From positions 124,001-188,000 of the forward strand of contig NZ_WANV01000030.1 in the NCBI RefSeq assembly GCF_015521605.1: a stretch of DNA of 64,000 nt, in the 5' to 3' direction. The DNA is from Thermococcus sp. Lineage in GTDB: Archaea > Methanobacteriota_B > Thermococci > Thermococcales > Thermococcaceae. Position numbers and translations under genes: made by a program. This document shows, piece by piece, positions 8,350 through 17,384 of this stretch. The number at the start of each line of letters is the position of its first letter. Position 1 is the stretch's first letter. Below the pieces are notes generated by a model. It did no database searches and had not been told where the DNA came from. It was given only the letters and a program-made list of their open reading frames with translations.

Positions 8350-9572
8350 GGGCCAATCCCCCGGACCATCTTGTAGAAGACGTATCTCCTGTCGACCTCG
8401 TCCCTCATGTCGATTGTGCGTTTGTATATCCTCAGCAGCTTACGCAGAACAACGTCCCACGAAAATTCTTTTTCCGCGCGCTTGCGGGCTTCCGTGCCCA
8501 TCGCTATAAGCCTCTCCCTGTCTTGGAACGAGACGGCGAGGTTTTCCATCATGCCCTCCTCGCTCTCCGCTAAAAGGCCGGTGACCCCGTGGACTATCAT
8601 ATCCGATAGGCCGCTCTCGTTCCTCCCGATTACGGGCCTCCCGGTTGACATGGCCTCCAGCCCGACGACCGGAAAGGCTTCGAGTATTCCGGGCATCAGC
8701 ACCATATCGGCCGCCCAGTAAAGGGGCAGAAGCCGCCCCCTCTCGATAAAGTTGTAGAGCTCGGTTATCTCACCAATACCCGTCTCGCGCAGGTATTTCT
8801 CAAGGAGGGGGCGCATGGGGCCGTCACCTATCATGACGAGTCTTACCTTTCTCTTGGGGATGCCGCTCTTCTTGAGAGCGCCCTTTATCATAAGAGGTAT
8901 CCTGTGGGCCTGCTTCCTCTCGGTCATTCTCCCCAGATACAGGACGACGATTTCGTCCCTGACACCGAGGCTCTTTCTGGCGTTTTCCCTCTCTTCTGGT
9001 TCCGGAGGGCGCCATCTCTTGACGTCTATCCCGTTGGGCACCACGATGACTGGACGTCCCCGGAGCTTCTCCCCGAGCAGGTTCCGCGTGTCCTCAGCCA
9101 CGGGAGTGCTGACCGCGACGAAGGTGTCTATCCTCTTGAGGTGATGTCTGACAAATGCTCCGATGAGAGAATAGAGGGGGGGCTTTCCATAGAACGAGTG
9201 GTTTGTGGCCACAACGGGGACGTTCCGTATTCCCCGGGATATCTTGGAAACCGCGATCGCGAGGGGGGAGTATATACTGTGGACGTGCGTGATGTCGAAG
9301 TCCAGTTCCTTGTAGAGTTCGTTTATCCTCCAGAACTGTGTAAAGCCCACACTTGAGTGGTATTTGCGGAAGTACAGGGTTCCAGGAAACCTGAGTACCG
9401 GATAGGGGAAGCTGTCTATGTATGGCTTCATATAGCGGTAATCGTGTGTCAGGACGTAGGGTTCGTGTCCCATGAGAGCGAGGTTGCGGGCGAGCTCATC
9501 AATGTGAGACTCTATTCCCCCGATTTTAGGGTAGAACCAGTCGGATGCTATTGCGATCTTAAGGCTTTCCAT
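8346..9572 (-). CDS. Glycosyltransferase family 4
   Basis: 408 residues with GT-B fold landmarks. The N-terminal domain begins with a WFYPKIGGIESH glycine loop, followed by the THVHSIYSPLA segment. The C-terminal domain carries the retaining GT4 EX7E motif in EAFPVVGLE near residues 305-313. The N-terminal motifs resemble PIG-A-like or phosphatidylinositol glycosyltransferases, so a lipid acceptor is plausible, but donor and acceptor are not known. It overlaps the upstream UPF0104 gene by 25 bases and the downstream deacetylase by 4, so the three are very likely co-translated. Confidence 0.88.
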   Translation of the reverse strand: MESLKIAIASDWFYPKIGGIESHIDELARNLALMGHEPYVLTHDYRYMKPYIDSFPYPVLRFPGTLYFRKYHSSVGFTQFWRINELYKELDFDITHVHSIYSPLAIAVSKISRGIRNVPVVATNHSFYGKPPLYSLIGAFVRHHLKRIDTFVAVSTPVAEDTRNLLGEKLRGRPVIVVPNGIDVKRWRPPEPEERENARKSLGVRDEIVVLYLGRMTERKQAHRIPLMIKGALKKSGIPKRKVRLVMIGDGPMRPLLEKYLRETGIGEITELYNFIERGRLLPLYWAADMVLMPGILEAFPVVGLEAMSTGRPVIGRNESGLSDMIVHGVTGLLAESEEGMMENLAVSFQDRERLIAMGTEARKRAEKEFSWDVVLRKLLRIYKRTIDMRDEVDRRYVFYKMVRGIGP

Positions 9573-10429
9573 ATTTCGACCCCTCCGGACGTCAGGAGGA
9601 CCGCTAGTCCCACTAGGCTGCTGGCGACGTACGACACAAAGCGCTCTAGGAGGGTTATCGAAACCGCGAGCGCCATTGGGATTCCGAAGTATGTGAGTGT
9701 TCCCACCAGACCCCCTTCAATTATCCCAACACCGCCCGGAGTGAAGGCGATGAGGCCAAACAGGAGGTTAGCTATTGAGATGACCGCTATAAAGCTCCAG
9801 GCAAGGTGAAGCCCGAAGGCGAGTGTAATAAGCTTCAGCCGAACAACGTCGAGGAGCCAGACCGTGGAACTGAGGAGAACCGCTATGATGTTGAGGCTGT
9901 GCATGTTTCTCAGGGAGGTTATTTTCTCCATCTCCTCGGGGGTCACGGGGGTTCTGAACAGGCGGAGTGAGAGCCTGACGAAGGAGTCCCATTTAACCCA
10001 TATCAGGAATATGCCTGCTATGCCCAGGATCACGAAGGGGATCGGTTCCTCCGATGAGAAATACATCATCCCAACGAGAAACAGGCCAAATACCGGAATC
10101 GTCTCGAGTATGCGCTCGTAGACTATGCTGACCGCGGAGACTCCTGCGGGGATGTTGGCCTTCTTGGACACCCACGCCATCCTGAGCAGCTCCCCTCCGC
10201 TCCTGCTCATTGGGGTGACGTTGTTCATGAAGATTGAGGCGAGTATGGCCTTGACGAGCTCGTGAAGGGGGGCGTCCTTCCCCACACCCCTTAGAACGAG
10301 CTTCCAGCGGATGCCGTAGAGAACAACGCTAACATAGTACGTGAGGAATGCCAGGGTCAGGTACTTAAGGGAAGCGGTTCCTACCACTGAAAAATACTGC
10401 TTCGCTGATGCGATAAGGCTCTCCAGCAT
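9548..10429 (-). CDS. UPF0104 / AglD-MprF-type flippase-like membrane protein
   Basis: About 293 residues and seven or eight hydrophobic segments. The family pattern is visible in RWKLVLRG near the N-terminus, the central NNVTPMSRSGGELLR loop (family consensus N...P...GGE..R) and FTPGGVGIIEGGLVG near the C-terminus. Related proteins (MprF-like domain, AglD C-terminus) are linked to translocation or modification of lipid-linked groups. Being first in an operon with a glycosyltransferase and a deacetylase, it may move the glycolipid they make. ATG 10429 is preferred to the GTG two codons upstream (GGTCGTGACT before it); a TTTTAAAA TATA-like element lies near 10459-10466. Confidence 0.85.
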   Translation of the reverse strand: MLESLIASAKQYFSVVGTASLKYLTLAFLTYYVSVVLYGIRWKLVLRGVGKDAPLHELVKAILASIFMNNVTPMSRSGGELLRMAWVSKKANIPAGVSAVSIVYERILETIPVFGLFLVGMMYFSSEEPIPFVILGIAGIFLIWVKWDSFVRLSLRLFRTPVTPEEMEKITSLRNMHSLNIIAVLLSSTVWLLDVVRLKLITLAFGLHLAWSFIAVISIANLLFGLIAFTPGGVGIIEGGLVGTLTYFGIPMALAVSITLLERFVSYVASSLVGLAVLLTSGGVEIWKALRSQ

Positions 10430-10469
10430 AGTCACGACCTACCTTAAGTCGGTTCGGGATTTTAAAACG

Positions 10470-11435
10470 TTATCGGAACAACACTCTATACGTCCCCTTT
10501 GCTGTTCTGTGAAGGTGTTCCCAGCCGAGAAGGGGCATCTCCTGTCTTTTTCCATCGATGGTAATGTATACGCCGCTCCCTTTCTCGACGCGTCCTATTA
10601 CTGTGAACTCCATCCGGAGGCTCTCTACCATTTTCTCGGGTATCGTGAAGACGAGTTCGAACTCCTCTCCGCTGGCGAGGGCTATCTCGATGGCGCTCAG
10701 TCCAAGTGCCTGGGCGGCTTCAATGACTTCTTCCCTCACCGGTAGCCTCCGGGCATCGACCTCTATCCTTACCCGGCTCATTCCTGCCAGCAGGTGGAGT
10801 TCTTTGGAGATCCCATCGCTGATGTCTATTGCAGCGTTCGCTGAGGTGCTCAGCTCAACCCCCTCCGTAACCCGAGCCCTGGGTTCGAGGAGCTTCTCAT
10901 AGAGGGATTTCCTTACCCTTCCGGGCACATCAACCCCGTGCTTCCAGAGGAGGAGTCCTGCCAAAGCCCGTCCTATGTCTCCTGTTACACAGACGAGGTC
11001 CCCCGGCTTTGCCCCGCTCCTTGTTAGGAGCCTCCTCGTTCTCCCAAGGGCGATTCCGTCTATTATCAAATCGTCTGCCTCGTTGGTGTCGGCGCTCAGG
11101 ACGGGAAGGTTGTAGAATTCGAGGGCATCTCCAATTCCCCTTGCAACCCCATCCAGATAGTCCATGTCAATGTCCTCGGGGACTCCAAGGGAGAAGAGGA
11201 ATCCCAGGGGTCTTGCCCCCATGGAGGCTACATCGCTGACGTTCATGGTGACGGCCTTAAACCCGACCTGCTCGGGCGTCATTATATCCGGTACGTCCGT
11301 TTTTCTCACGAGCATGTCGTTCGTCGCTACGAACCACTCGTTCCCGAGCTTAATCGCTCCCGCGTCGTCCCCCAGAGGTAAATCACCCTGCATTCTGAGG
11401 TGTTTCATAAAGAGCTCGATTATCTCCCTCTCCAC
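10470..11435 (-). CDS. thiL: Thiamine-monophosphate kinase
   Basis: 321 residues from the GTG at 11435; the frame is open further upstream but without family similarity. Family signatures occur in order: LPLGDDAGAI (metal and substrate binding), MNVSDVASMGARP, AIDISDGISKELH and the late GEEFELVF motif of the PurM/ThiL fold. The enzyme phosphorylates thiamine monophosphate to the diphosphate cofactor using ATP. A TTTAAA element lies near 11467-11472, so the mRNA should begin within about ten bases of the chosen start. The promoter overlaps that of the divergent galT gene. Confidence 0.92.
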   Translation of the reverse strand: MEREIIELFMKHLRMQGDLPLGDDAGAIKLGNEWFVATNDMLVRKTDVPDIMTPEQVGFKAVTMNVSDVASMGARPLGFLFSLGVPEDIDMDYLDGVARGIGDALEFYNLPVLSADTNEADDLIIDGIALGRTRRLLTRSGAKPGDLVCVTGDIGRALAGLLLWKHGVDVPGRVRKSLYEKLLEPRARVTEGVELSTSANAAIDISDGISKELHLLAGMSRVRIEVDARRLPVREEVIEAAQALGLSAIEIALASGEEFELVFTIPEKMVESLRMEFTVIGRVEKGSGVYITIDGKRQEMPLLGWEHLHRTAKGTYRVLFR

Positions 11436-11523
11436 CTTTACCCCCACTCCCAGTTGGGTGATGTGATTTAAAGCCTTCGCCAAGCTTTTATGTTGTTGAC
11501 ACCAAGGTAAGTGCGTGGTAAAG

Positions 11524-12507
11524 ATGAGGGAGCTGAGGTACAATCCTCTGACCGGTCAGTGGGTCATGGTCTCGGCGGTGAGGAAGAAACGCCCGTGGAG
11601 GCCGAGGAACTTCTGCCCCTTCTGCCCCGGGAGCGAAGAGACCGGTTACGGCTGGGAGGTTCTTCTGCTTCCGAACAGGTTTCCTATGCTGTCCTTCGAT
11701 GCCCCCAAGCCCGAGAGGGCCGGATTTTACAAAAAGGCGAGGGCACTCGGCCAGTGCAGTGTGATAGTCGAAACGCCCGAGCACGACCTCCGAGATCTCG
11801 ATGAGCTTCCCATCCATGCCGTGGCCAGAGTTGTTGAATTATGGAAAAACATAACCGCAGAACTGAAGAGAAACCCCCACGTTGCCTACGTTTCAATCTT
11901 TCGAAACAAAGGTGAGGAAATCGGCGTTAGTCTGACCCACCCCCATGGCCAGCTCTACGCGACACCGTTCATACCGCTCAAGGTTCGCCTCAAAGTCCAG
12001 AACTCCAGGGAATACTCCAAACGCACCGGCGAGTGCCTCTTCTGCAGGCTCCTGCGCGAGGAGCTGAAAGGTGAAAGGGCGGTATACGAGAACGAAAGCT
12101 TTGCCGTGTTCCTTCCGTTCTTTGCAAACTGGCCCTTTGAAGTCCATGTCTATCCGAAAAGGCACGTCCAGTGGCTCACCCAGCTGGTGGATGAGGAGCT
12201 CACAGATCTGGCCGACGCCCTCCGCGTTGCGACTGGAACCCTCAACACCGTCCTGAAGAGGGACATGCCGTACACCATGATGGTCTATCAGGCCCCGTTC
12301 AGGGGAAACTATGATTTCTATCACCTCCACGTTGAGTTCTATCCAATCCTGAGGGAGAACGGCAGGATCAAATATGCTGCGGGGATGGAGATGGGGACGT
12401 GGGACTTCACCTACGATGGAATTCCAGAGGAGAACGCGGAAAAGCTGAGAGAAGCCTGCAGAGAGGCTATAAAAAGAATCGGCGCAAGGGGCAGGTGCTT
12501 CACTTAG
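11524..12507 (+). CDS. galT: Galactose-1-phosphate uridylyltransferase
   Basis: About 327 residues from ATG 11524; a GTG three codons earlier (11515) is an alternative, since a CTTTTATG TATA-like box near 11485-11492 places transcription start around 11515. It contains the catalytic HPHGQ motif (LTHPHGQLYATPF, about residue 145), the CPFCPG zinc-binding segment near residue 35 and a second CLFC pair. The enzyme exchanges UMP between UDP-glucose and galactose-1-phosphate in the Leloir pathway. No galactokinase is adjacent. The 3' end overlaps the convergent endonuclease Q gene by 8 bases. Confidence 0.92.
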   Translation: MRELRYNPLTGQWVMVSAVRKKRPWRPRNFCPFCPGSEETGYGWEVLLLPNRFPMLSFDAPKPERAGFYKKARALGQCSVIVETPEHDLRDLDELPIHAVARVVELWKNITAELKRNPHVAYVSIFRNKGEEIGVSLTHPHGQLYATPFIPLKVRLKVQNSREYSKRTGECLFCRLLREELKGERAVYENESFAVFLPFFANWPFEVHVYPKRHVQWLTQLVDEELTDLADALRVATGTLNTVLKRDMPYTMMVYQAPFRGNYDFYHLHVEFYPILRENGRIKYAAGMEMGTWDFTYDGIPEENAEKLREACREAIKRIGARGRCFT

Positions 12508-13774
12508 TCCTCCGGCTCCCCCCTAGGAACTTCATGAGACTCGTCTGCCTCGGCCGGTATTCCTCCTTTGGGACTTCGACCTCAAGGGTTTCGAGATCAT
12601 CTATTCTGGCTTTTCTTATCTCCTCTGGCAGTCGTATCTCTCCGTATTTTCCCCCACCGCCGGGTATCACTATGAGCTTGCCTTCCCTGTACGCCCACAC
12701 GGCCTTTGCAACCTCCTCGTGGACCTCCGCCAGACCCTCAAGCGGGACATCGACGAGAACCCGTATTTCGCTCCCGAACTCCTTCAAAAAGCGCTCCCAG
12801 ATCATCCTCACGGCCTTCGTTTCGACTCCCTTCCCTATGACCATGGCGATTATCTCAGCTAGGGGAGCCAGACGAAGGTATGGCGGCCTGTCCTTGGGCC
12901 TATCTTCCGTGTCGGCCAGCTCAAGGATTCTGTCGTGAACGCCCTTCTTTATTCTGCCGCTACACTTCGGGCATTTCCACTTGAACCCCCTCGCCTCCTC
13001 AGGAGAATATTTGGCATAGCAGCGGGAGCATGCCGTAAGGTGATACTTGCCCAGCCTCGGGTCAAGGCCGGCGTTGAGGACGATCTTTCTGCCTCCCCTC
13101 TTTAGAATGGCCTTCCGTATCTCCTCGAATGTCGCTTCCTTCACTTCAAAGCGGTTGAACTCCCTCCCGAGGCGGTGGGGCATAGGGGAATGGGCGTCGC
13201 TGTTGCTGAGGTAGGTCAGGGAGTGGTGGGCCTTTATCCTGTCCGCCATCTCTGAGTCCGCCGAGAGACCCAGCTCAAGGAAATGAACCTTCGCCCCCTG
13301 GTATGCCTCCCTGAGGCTGTTGTACTCTTTGTAGATGGCCGTCCAGGGCGTAAAGGCGTGCGCCGGCCCTATCAGGACACCGAGTTCATTAGCAATGTCG
13401 GCTATCTCCGCCGCTGAAAGGCCAACCCTCGGTCTTCCCTCGGTCTCTATGTCTCCAGAGTACTTCCTCAGCTCCTCCCTCATCTCCCTGACGGTGGAGA
13501 TGTTCGGAAAAATCAGGACGTGGTGCACCCTTCTGCTGTCTTCGACCTCTGCCGTGAGGAGAAATCGGATTCCCTTTCTTTCGTAGGTTCCTTCGCTGAC
13601 CTTCTCTGTGTACCTCAACAGTTCCTCCTCCCACTTCGGGTTGAGTATGTCCCCCGTCCCGACTATCCCGAGGCCTTTGAACCTGGCGTTCTCGGCGAGG
13701 TTTGGAACAGTCATGGATTTTGAGACGGCCTTCGAGTAGTGGGAATGTATGTGAAGGTCTGCATCTACGTGCAT
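12500..13774 (-). CDS. endoQ: Endonuclease Q (PHP-family deaminated-base endonuclease)
   Basis: 424 residues, the length known for Pyrococcus and Thermococcus EndoQ. The PHP metal-binding motif DLHIHSHYS lies at residues 6-14, GTGDILNP and SNSDAHSP supply further metal ligands, and a Cys4 zinc finger (CSRCYAKY...CPKCSG) lies near residues 237-260. The C-terminus carries QTSLMKFL, a PCNA-interacting (PIP-box) pattern. Known EndoQ nicks DNA 5' to hypoxanthine, xanthine, uracil and abasic sites and works with PCNA. The gene begins nine bases before the end of the ClC channel gene lying upstream in the same direction. Confidence 0.92.
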   Translation of the reverse strand: MHVDADLHIHSHYSKAVSKSMTVPNLAENARFKGLGIVGTGDILNPKWEEELLRYTEKVSEGTYERKGIRFLLTAEVEDSRRVHHVLIFPNISTVREMREELRKYSGDIETEGRPRVGLSAAEIADIANELGVLIGPAHAFTPWTAIYKEYNSLREAYQGAKVHFLELGLSADSEMADRIKAHHSLTYLSNSDAHSPMPHRLGREFNRFEVKEATFEEIRKAILKRGGRKIVLNAGLDPRLGKYHLTACSRCYAKYSPEEARGFKWKCPKCSGRIKKGVHDRILELADTEDRPKDRPPYLRLAPLAEIIAMVIGKGVETKAVRMIWERFLKEFGSEIRVLVDVPLEGLAEVHEEVAKAVWAYREGKLIVIPGGGGKYGEIRLPEEIRKARIDDLETLEVEVPKEEYRPRQTSLMKFLGGSRRTK

Positions 13775-13783
13775 GGGATCACC

Positions 13784-15502
13784 TCATTCTATGTACATAC
13801 CCTCCAAGCCCCGGTAGTAGGCGCGGTATATGTCCCTCTTCGTCACGACTCCGACGAGCTTCCTGTTCCTGGGACTTTCCAGCACGGGCAGGAGGTTCTG
13901 GTCGTAGGCCATGAGCTTTTCAAAGGCATCCTCCGCGGTTTCCGTCGGATACGTCACTCCGTAGGAGCGGCGAAGGAAGCGCTTCACAGGCATTCTCTTA
14001 ACGCTGGAGGACTTTTTCAGGATGTCCTTTATGCCGATTATTCCCACCACTTCCATGTTCTCGTTGACCACGGGGAAGCAGTCGTGTCCGGTTTCCCCTA
14101 TCAGGTGCTCCACGTAGAAGAGGGTCTGCTCCTCGGTAACGTAGACGGGGTTCACCGTCATTATCTCCCCGACGGATATTGTCTCAAGGATGACCGGTTT
14201 TCCCGTCGTTACATGGTAGCCCTTTCTGGTGAGCTTGAGGGTGTAGATGGATTCCCCCTTGAGGAAGAACCTCGCCGTGAGGAAGCCTATGGTTGCGGAG
14301 GTCATCACCGGCGGGAGAACGGTGTAACTCCTCGTCAGCTCGGTGACCATGAGTATCTGGGTAAGGGGTGCCTGAGTCATGCCGCTGAAAAAGGCCGCCA
14401 TCCCCGCAAGGGCATAGACGGAGGGACTGGAGGCGTGGGCTGGCAGGAATGCCTTTACGACCTGGCCGAAGGCCGCTCCGAACATCGTCCCTATGTAGAG
14501 GCTCGGGGCAAAGACACCGCCACTCTGTCCGGAGCCGAGGGTCAGGGCGGTGGCCAGCATCTTGACCAGTCCGAGAATTATGAGGAGCCCTATCGCCAGC
14601 TCCCCGTAGAACGCCATCCTCATGCCTTCGTAGCCTATCCCGAATATGCCGTACGCCGGGAACAGCATCCCGAGAACACCGACACCAAAGCCGCCTATTG
14701 CCGGCTTCATAATCTCGGGCACTTTGGCCTTTGAGAACCTATCCACCATCCCATAAAGGAACCGGGCATAGAACGCGGCGAGGACGCCGAGAAACAGCCC
14801 AAGGAGAAAGAACAGGGGAAGCTCAAAGATTGTGTGTCCTATCCCGCCGGGGATATCTATCTCCACCGCCCTGTTGAGAACGGCCAAGGTGATCGCGTTG
14901 CCGGTGACGGCGGCGATGAATATGGGCACGAGGTTTATCGAAAAGGCACCCATGTAGACGACCTCAAGGGCGAACATCGCCCCTGCCAGCGGGGTGTTGA
15001 AGGTGCCCGCTATACCTGCCGCCAGGCCGCAGGTCACGAGGAGCTTCCTCATTTCCTTGGACATGTCGAACCAGCGCGCTAGGATTGACGTTAAGGCCGC
15101 ACCTATGAACCCTATTGGCCCTTCGCGCCCGACGCTCCCCCCGGAGCCTATGGTTATGGCCGTGGCTACCGTTTTCAGAACGGCAAACTTTCCGGGGATG
15201 TTGCCGCCTTTAAATATGACCGCCTCTATGACCTCCGGGATGCCGTTCCCCTTGATTTCGGGGCATTTGATCACGAAGAACGTGACTATGAACGCGCCAA
15301 GGGTGGGGAGGAGTATGTATCCGACGTTGAAGCCCCCCACACTGTAAGAGACGTTCGGAAGCAGCCACTCGAAGAAAAGCCTGTGAACGACGCCTATGAA
15401 CACCCTGAAGACTATCGCACCCAAGCCACCCACTAGGCCGGCCAGGATGGAAAAAGCGATGACAACACCCCACTTTTTAAGATAGCCGCGTTTCGATGTC
15501 AT
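13784..15502 (-). CDS. ClC-family chloride channel/antiporter with CBS domains
   Basis: 572 residues: about ten hydrophobic helices followed by two CBS domains (roughly residues 440-572). Selectivity motifs are GSGGSVGREGP near residues 108-118, whose Glu is the proton-gating glutamate in ClC exchangers, and GSGQSGGVFAPSLYIG near 325-340. The CBS pair probably senses nucleotide or ionic conditions. Retention of the gating Glu favours Cl-/H+ exchange or gated flow, but a single sequence does not decide channel versus antiporter. Start ATG 15502 lies about 26 bases from CTTTTTATT on the minus strand, predicting a leaderless transcript. Confidence 0.92.
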   Translation of the reverse strand: MTSKRGYLKKWGVVIAFSILAGLVGGLGAIVFRVFIGVVHRLFFEWLLPNVSYSVGGFNVGYILLPTLGAFIVTFFVIKCPEIKGNGIPEVIEAVIFKGGNIPGKFAVLKTVATAITIGSGGSVGREGPIGFIGAALTSILARWFDMSKEMRKLLVTCGLAAGIAGTFNTPLAGAMFALEVVYMGAFSINLVPIFIAAVTGNAITLAVLNRAVEIDIPGGIGHTIFELPLFFLLGLFLGVLAAFYARFLYGMVDRFSKAKVPEIMKPAIGGFGVGVLGMLFPAYGIFGIGYEGMRMAFYGELAIGLLIILGLVKMLATALTLGSGQSGGVFAPSLYIGTMFGAAFGQVVKAFLPAHASSPSVYALAGMAAFFSGMTQAPLTQILMVTELTRSYTVLPPVMTSATIGFLTARFFLKGESIYTLKLTRKGYHVTTGKPVILETISVGEIMTVNPVYVTEEQTLFYVEHLIGETGHDCFPVVNENMEVVGIIGIKDILKKSSSVKRMPVKRFLRRSYGVTYPTETAEDAFEKLMAYDQNLLPVLESPRNRKLVGVVTKRDIYRAYYRGLEGMYIE

Positions 15503-15521
15503 CAATGGGGTATGGGCATCA

Positions 15522-15545
15522 CAAATAAAAAGCTTAAGCTTTTAT
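15522..15545. promoter_or_regulatory. Divergent promoter with 16-base palindrome
   Basis: AAAAGCTTAAGCTTTT at 15528-15543 is a perfect palindrome between the ClC gene (minus) and the gene at 15578 (plus). Its arms merge with the two TATA-like elements, CTTTTTATT on the minus strand and CTTTTATA (15538-15545) on the plus strand. A dimeric regulator bound here would cover both promoters; this is inference. Confidence 0.45.
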
Positions 15546-15577
15546 ACCCTTCACTCGGAAGGGTCTCTGGTGGGACT

Positions 15578-16048
15578 ATGAAGGTTGAAGGATTTGTTGC
15601 TTCCCTCAGAAATGCCGAGACCATAGGTGAGCTCTTTAGGATACTCGCGCAGAAAGGTGCTCCCATCGTCGAGCTCGATGGAAAGAGGTTCCTCATCGTC
15701 GTTGAGGGCGACTTTGAAGGCAGAAAGTTCTGGACCGAGATAAACGGAGAAAAGGCCAACCAGGCCCTAGGAGATGCGATGCTTAACTCCTCAAGCTTCC
15801 CGTTCAAGTGCAGGAAGCCCTACACAGGGGGTAACGTAATCTTCGTGAGCTTCGATGACGTTGAGGTTGGGGAGTTCCTCGTTGCGTACCGCGACCCGGA
15901 CTACGGCATGTTCTACCACGTCAAGAACGGGCGGGCCGAGGAGATAACAAGGGAGGGGTACGAGGCTCTTCTCCCCAAGATGCCTGAGTTCAGGATAAAG
16001 TCCATGAGCGAGGAGGAAATGAGCGCCATGGGGGCATTCTTCGGCTGA
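15578..16048 (+). CDS. Conserved hypothetical protein
   Basis: 156 residues from ATG 15578, chosen because GGTGGGACT precedes it and the CTTTTATA box ends about 33 bases upstream; the frame extends upstream into the promoter. The protein is soluble, about half alpha-helical by eye, with a beta-rich centre (KRFLIVVEGDF, NVIFVSFDDVEVGEFLVAY). No known motif was recognised. It shares a divergent promoter with the ClC gene and ends 17 bases before the convergent antiporter gene. Function unknown. Confidence 0.6.
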   Translation: MKVEGFVASLRNAETIGELFRILAQKGAPIVELDGKRFLIVVEGDFEGRKFWTEINGEKANQALGDAMLNSSSFPFKCRKPYTGGNVIFVSFDDVEVGEFLVAYRDPDYGMFYHVKNGRAEEITREGYEALLPKMPEFRIKSMSEEEMSAMGAFFG

Positions 16049-16064
16049 TTGTAAAGGAAAAGGC

Positions 16065-17384
16065 TCAGGATGAGCCCTTTATTTCCCTTATCTTTTCTTT
16101 GGTTGCCTGTATCCTCTCGACCTTCTGGGCGGCTTTTGTACTCCTGCTCTCCTCGATTTCTCTCTTGAACGCCCATTTGAGCAGGGGCGGCGTTATCAGC
16201 ACCGAGACCGTTATAAATATCAGCGTCGCCGCTATGAACTCCGGGGCATGCTGCGGGCTGATCGCGCCTCCGTGTATTGCCACCATGAGGTCAACGAGGG
16301 CGACCTCCGTTCTCGGAACCGAGCCGATGCCCATCTGGAGGGACATCCAGAAGTTCTCCCCGGTGAACAGGAACTCCCTTCCCTTTCCCCAGGCCGTTAT
16401 CCATGCCCCGAATCCCCTTCCGGCGACCTTTCCAAAAACCGCTATGACAGTCAGGACTGCCGCCAGAACGAGGGCCTTTGCGTCCCCAAATACCGTGAGG
16501 TTCAACATCGCTCCAGTGTGGACGAAGAAGAATGGTATGAGAAGGCCGTAACCTATGGCCTTTACGTCATCCATGATGCGCTTTCCTTCGGGGAGCTTTG
16601 AGAGCACGAGACCCATCATAAACGCTCCTTCGATGGCTGCCGCAAACCAGCCCTCGGCGAGGGCCGCGAAGAGAAACATCATGCCGAGAACGGTTCCCAG
16701 TATGCCCTTCTCGACGTGCAGCCTCTCGGCGAATTTTATGTAGTGCTCAACGAGGAACCACCAGAGGATGCCGGTTATTACAAAGAAGGCGACTATTTTT
16801 TCACTCAGCTCTATAAGACTCCCGCTTCCAACGGCGAATATGACGAGCGCTATGCCGAGAAAGTCGTCCATAACACTCGCGCTGAGCGAAGCGGCTCCGA
16901 CCTCACTCTTGAGCACGCCCAAGTCCATCATTACCCTGACCGTCAGCCCGATGCTCGTGGCCGTCAGCAGGACACCCCCCGCGAAGGCTTCCCTGCTGGG
17001 GTATCCCATTTCCATAAGGGCAAACCACCCTATGAAGAGCGGCACAAATACCCCCAGGAGGGTGGAGACCGTTGCGGTGAGTCCGGTTTTCTTGAGCTGC
17101 TCAATGTCAGCGTCGAGGGCACCGAGGAACAGCAGGAATATTATACCCAGCTTGGCCAGAAAGTTGGAAACGACGGTCAAATCTGTGGTAAAGCCCTCTC
17201 CGCTGACTATCGGGAGGTACTGGGGAGCGACTATCCCAAAATAGACGAGGTTTCCTAGGATCATCCCCATAAGGAGCTCTCCAAGAACGCCCGGTAGCTC
17301 AAGTCTCTCTATTATGCTGTCCCCTATCTTCGCCAGGATCAGGGATATTCCTATGGCGAACAGGAGCCAGGTCACCGTTTCCAT
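16065..17384 (-). CDS. CPA2-type sodium(potassium)/proton antiporter
   Basis: 439 residues with about twelve hydrophobic helices and a short charged C-terminal tail rich in Lys/Glu. Family features include GELLMGMILGNLVYFG early, LFLGALDADIEQLKK and the unwound central helix around ASVMDDFLGI, whose paired Asp residues are typical of cation/proton antiporters. It should exchange Na+ or K+ for H+. Start ATG 17384 follows GGGTGGAGCGCA. It overlaps the upstream CBS-domain gene by 13 bases, so the CBS protein is probably its regulatory partner. Confidence 0.88.
   Translation of the reverse strand: METVTWLLFAIGISLILAKIGDSIIERLELPGVLGELLMGMILGNLVYFGIVAPQYLPIVSGEGFTTDLTVVSNFLAKLGIIFLLFLGALDADIEQLKKTGLTATVSTLLGVFVPLFIGWFALMEMGYPSREAFAGGVLLTATSIGLTVRVMMDLGVLKSEVGAASLSASVMDDFLGIALVIFAVGSGSLIELSEKIVAFFVITGILWWFLVEHYIKFAERLHVEKGILGTVLGMMFLFAALAEGWFAAAIEGAFMMGLVLSKLPEGKRIMDDVKAIGYGLLIPFFFVHTGAMLNLTVFGDAKALVLAAVLTVIAVFGKVAGRGFGAWITAWGKGREFLFTGENFWMSLQMGIGSVPRTEVALVDLMVAIHGGAISPQHAPEFIAATLIFITVSVLITPPLLKWAFKREIEESRSTKAAQKVERIQATKEKIREIKGSS

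Noticed and set aside
15512-15577. 22-codon upstream extension of the gene at 15578
   Set aside because: It would be translated from inside the TATA box; ATG 15578 has a ribosome binding site.
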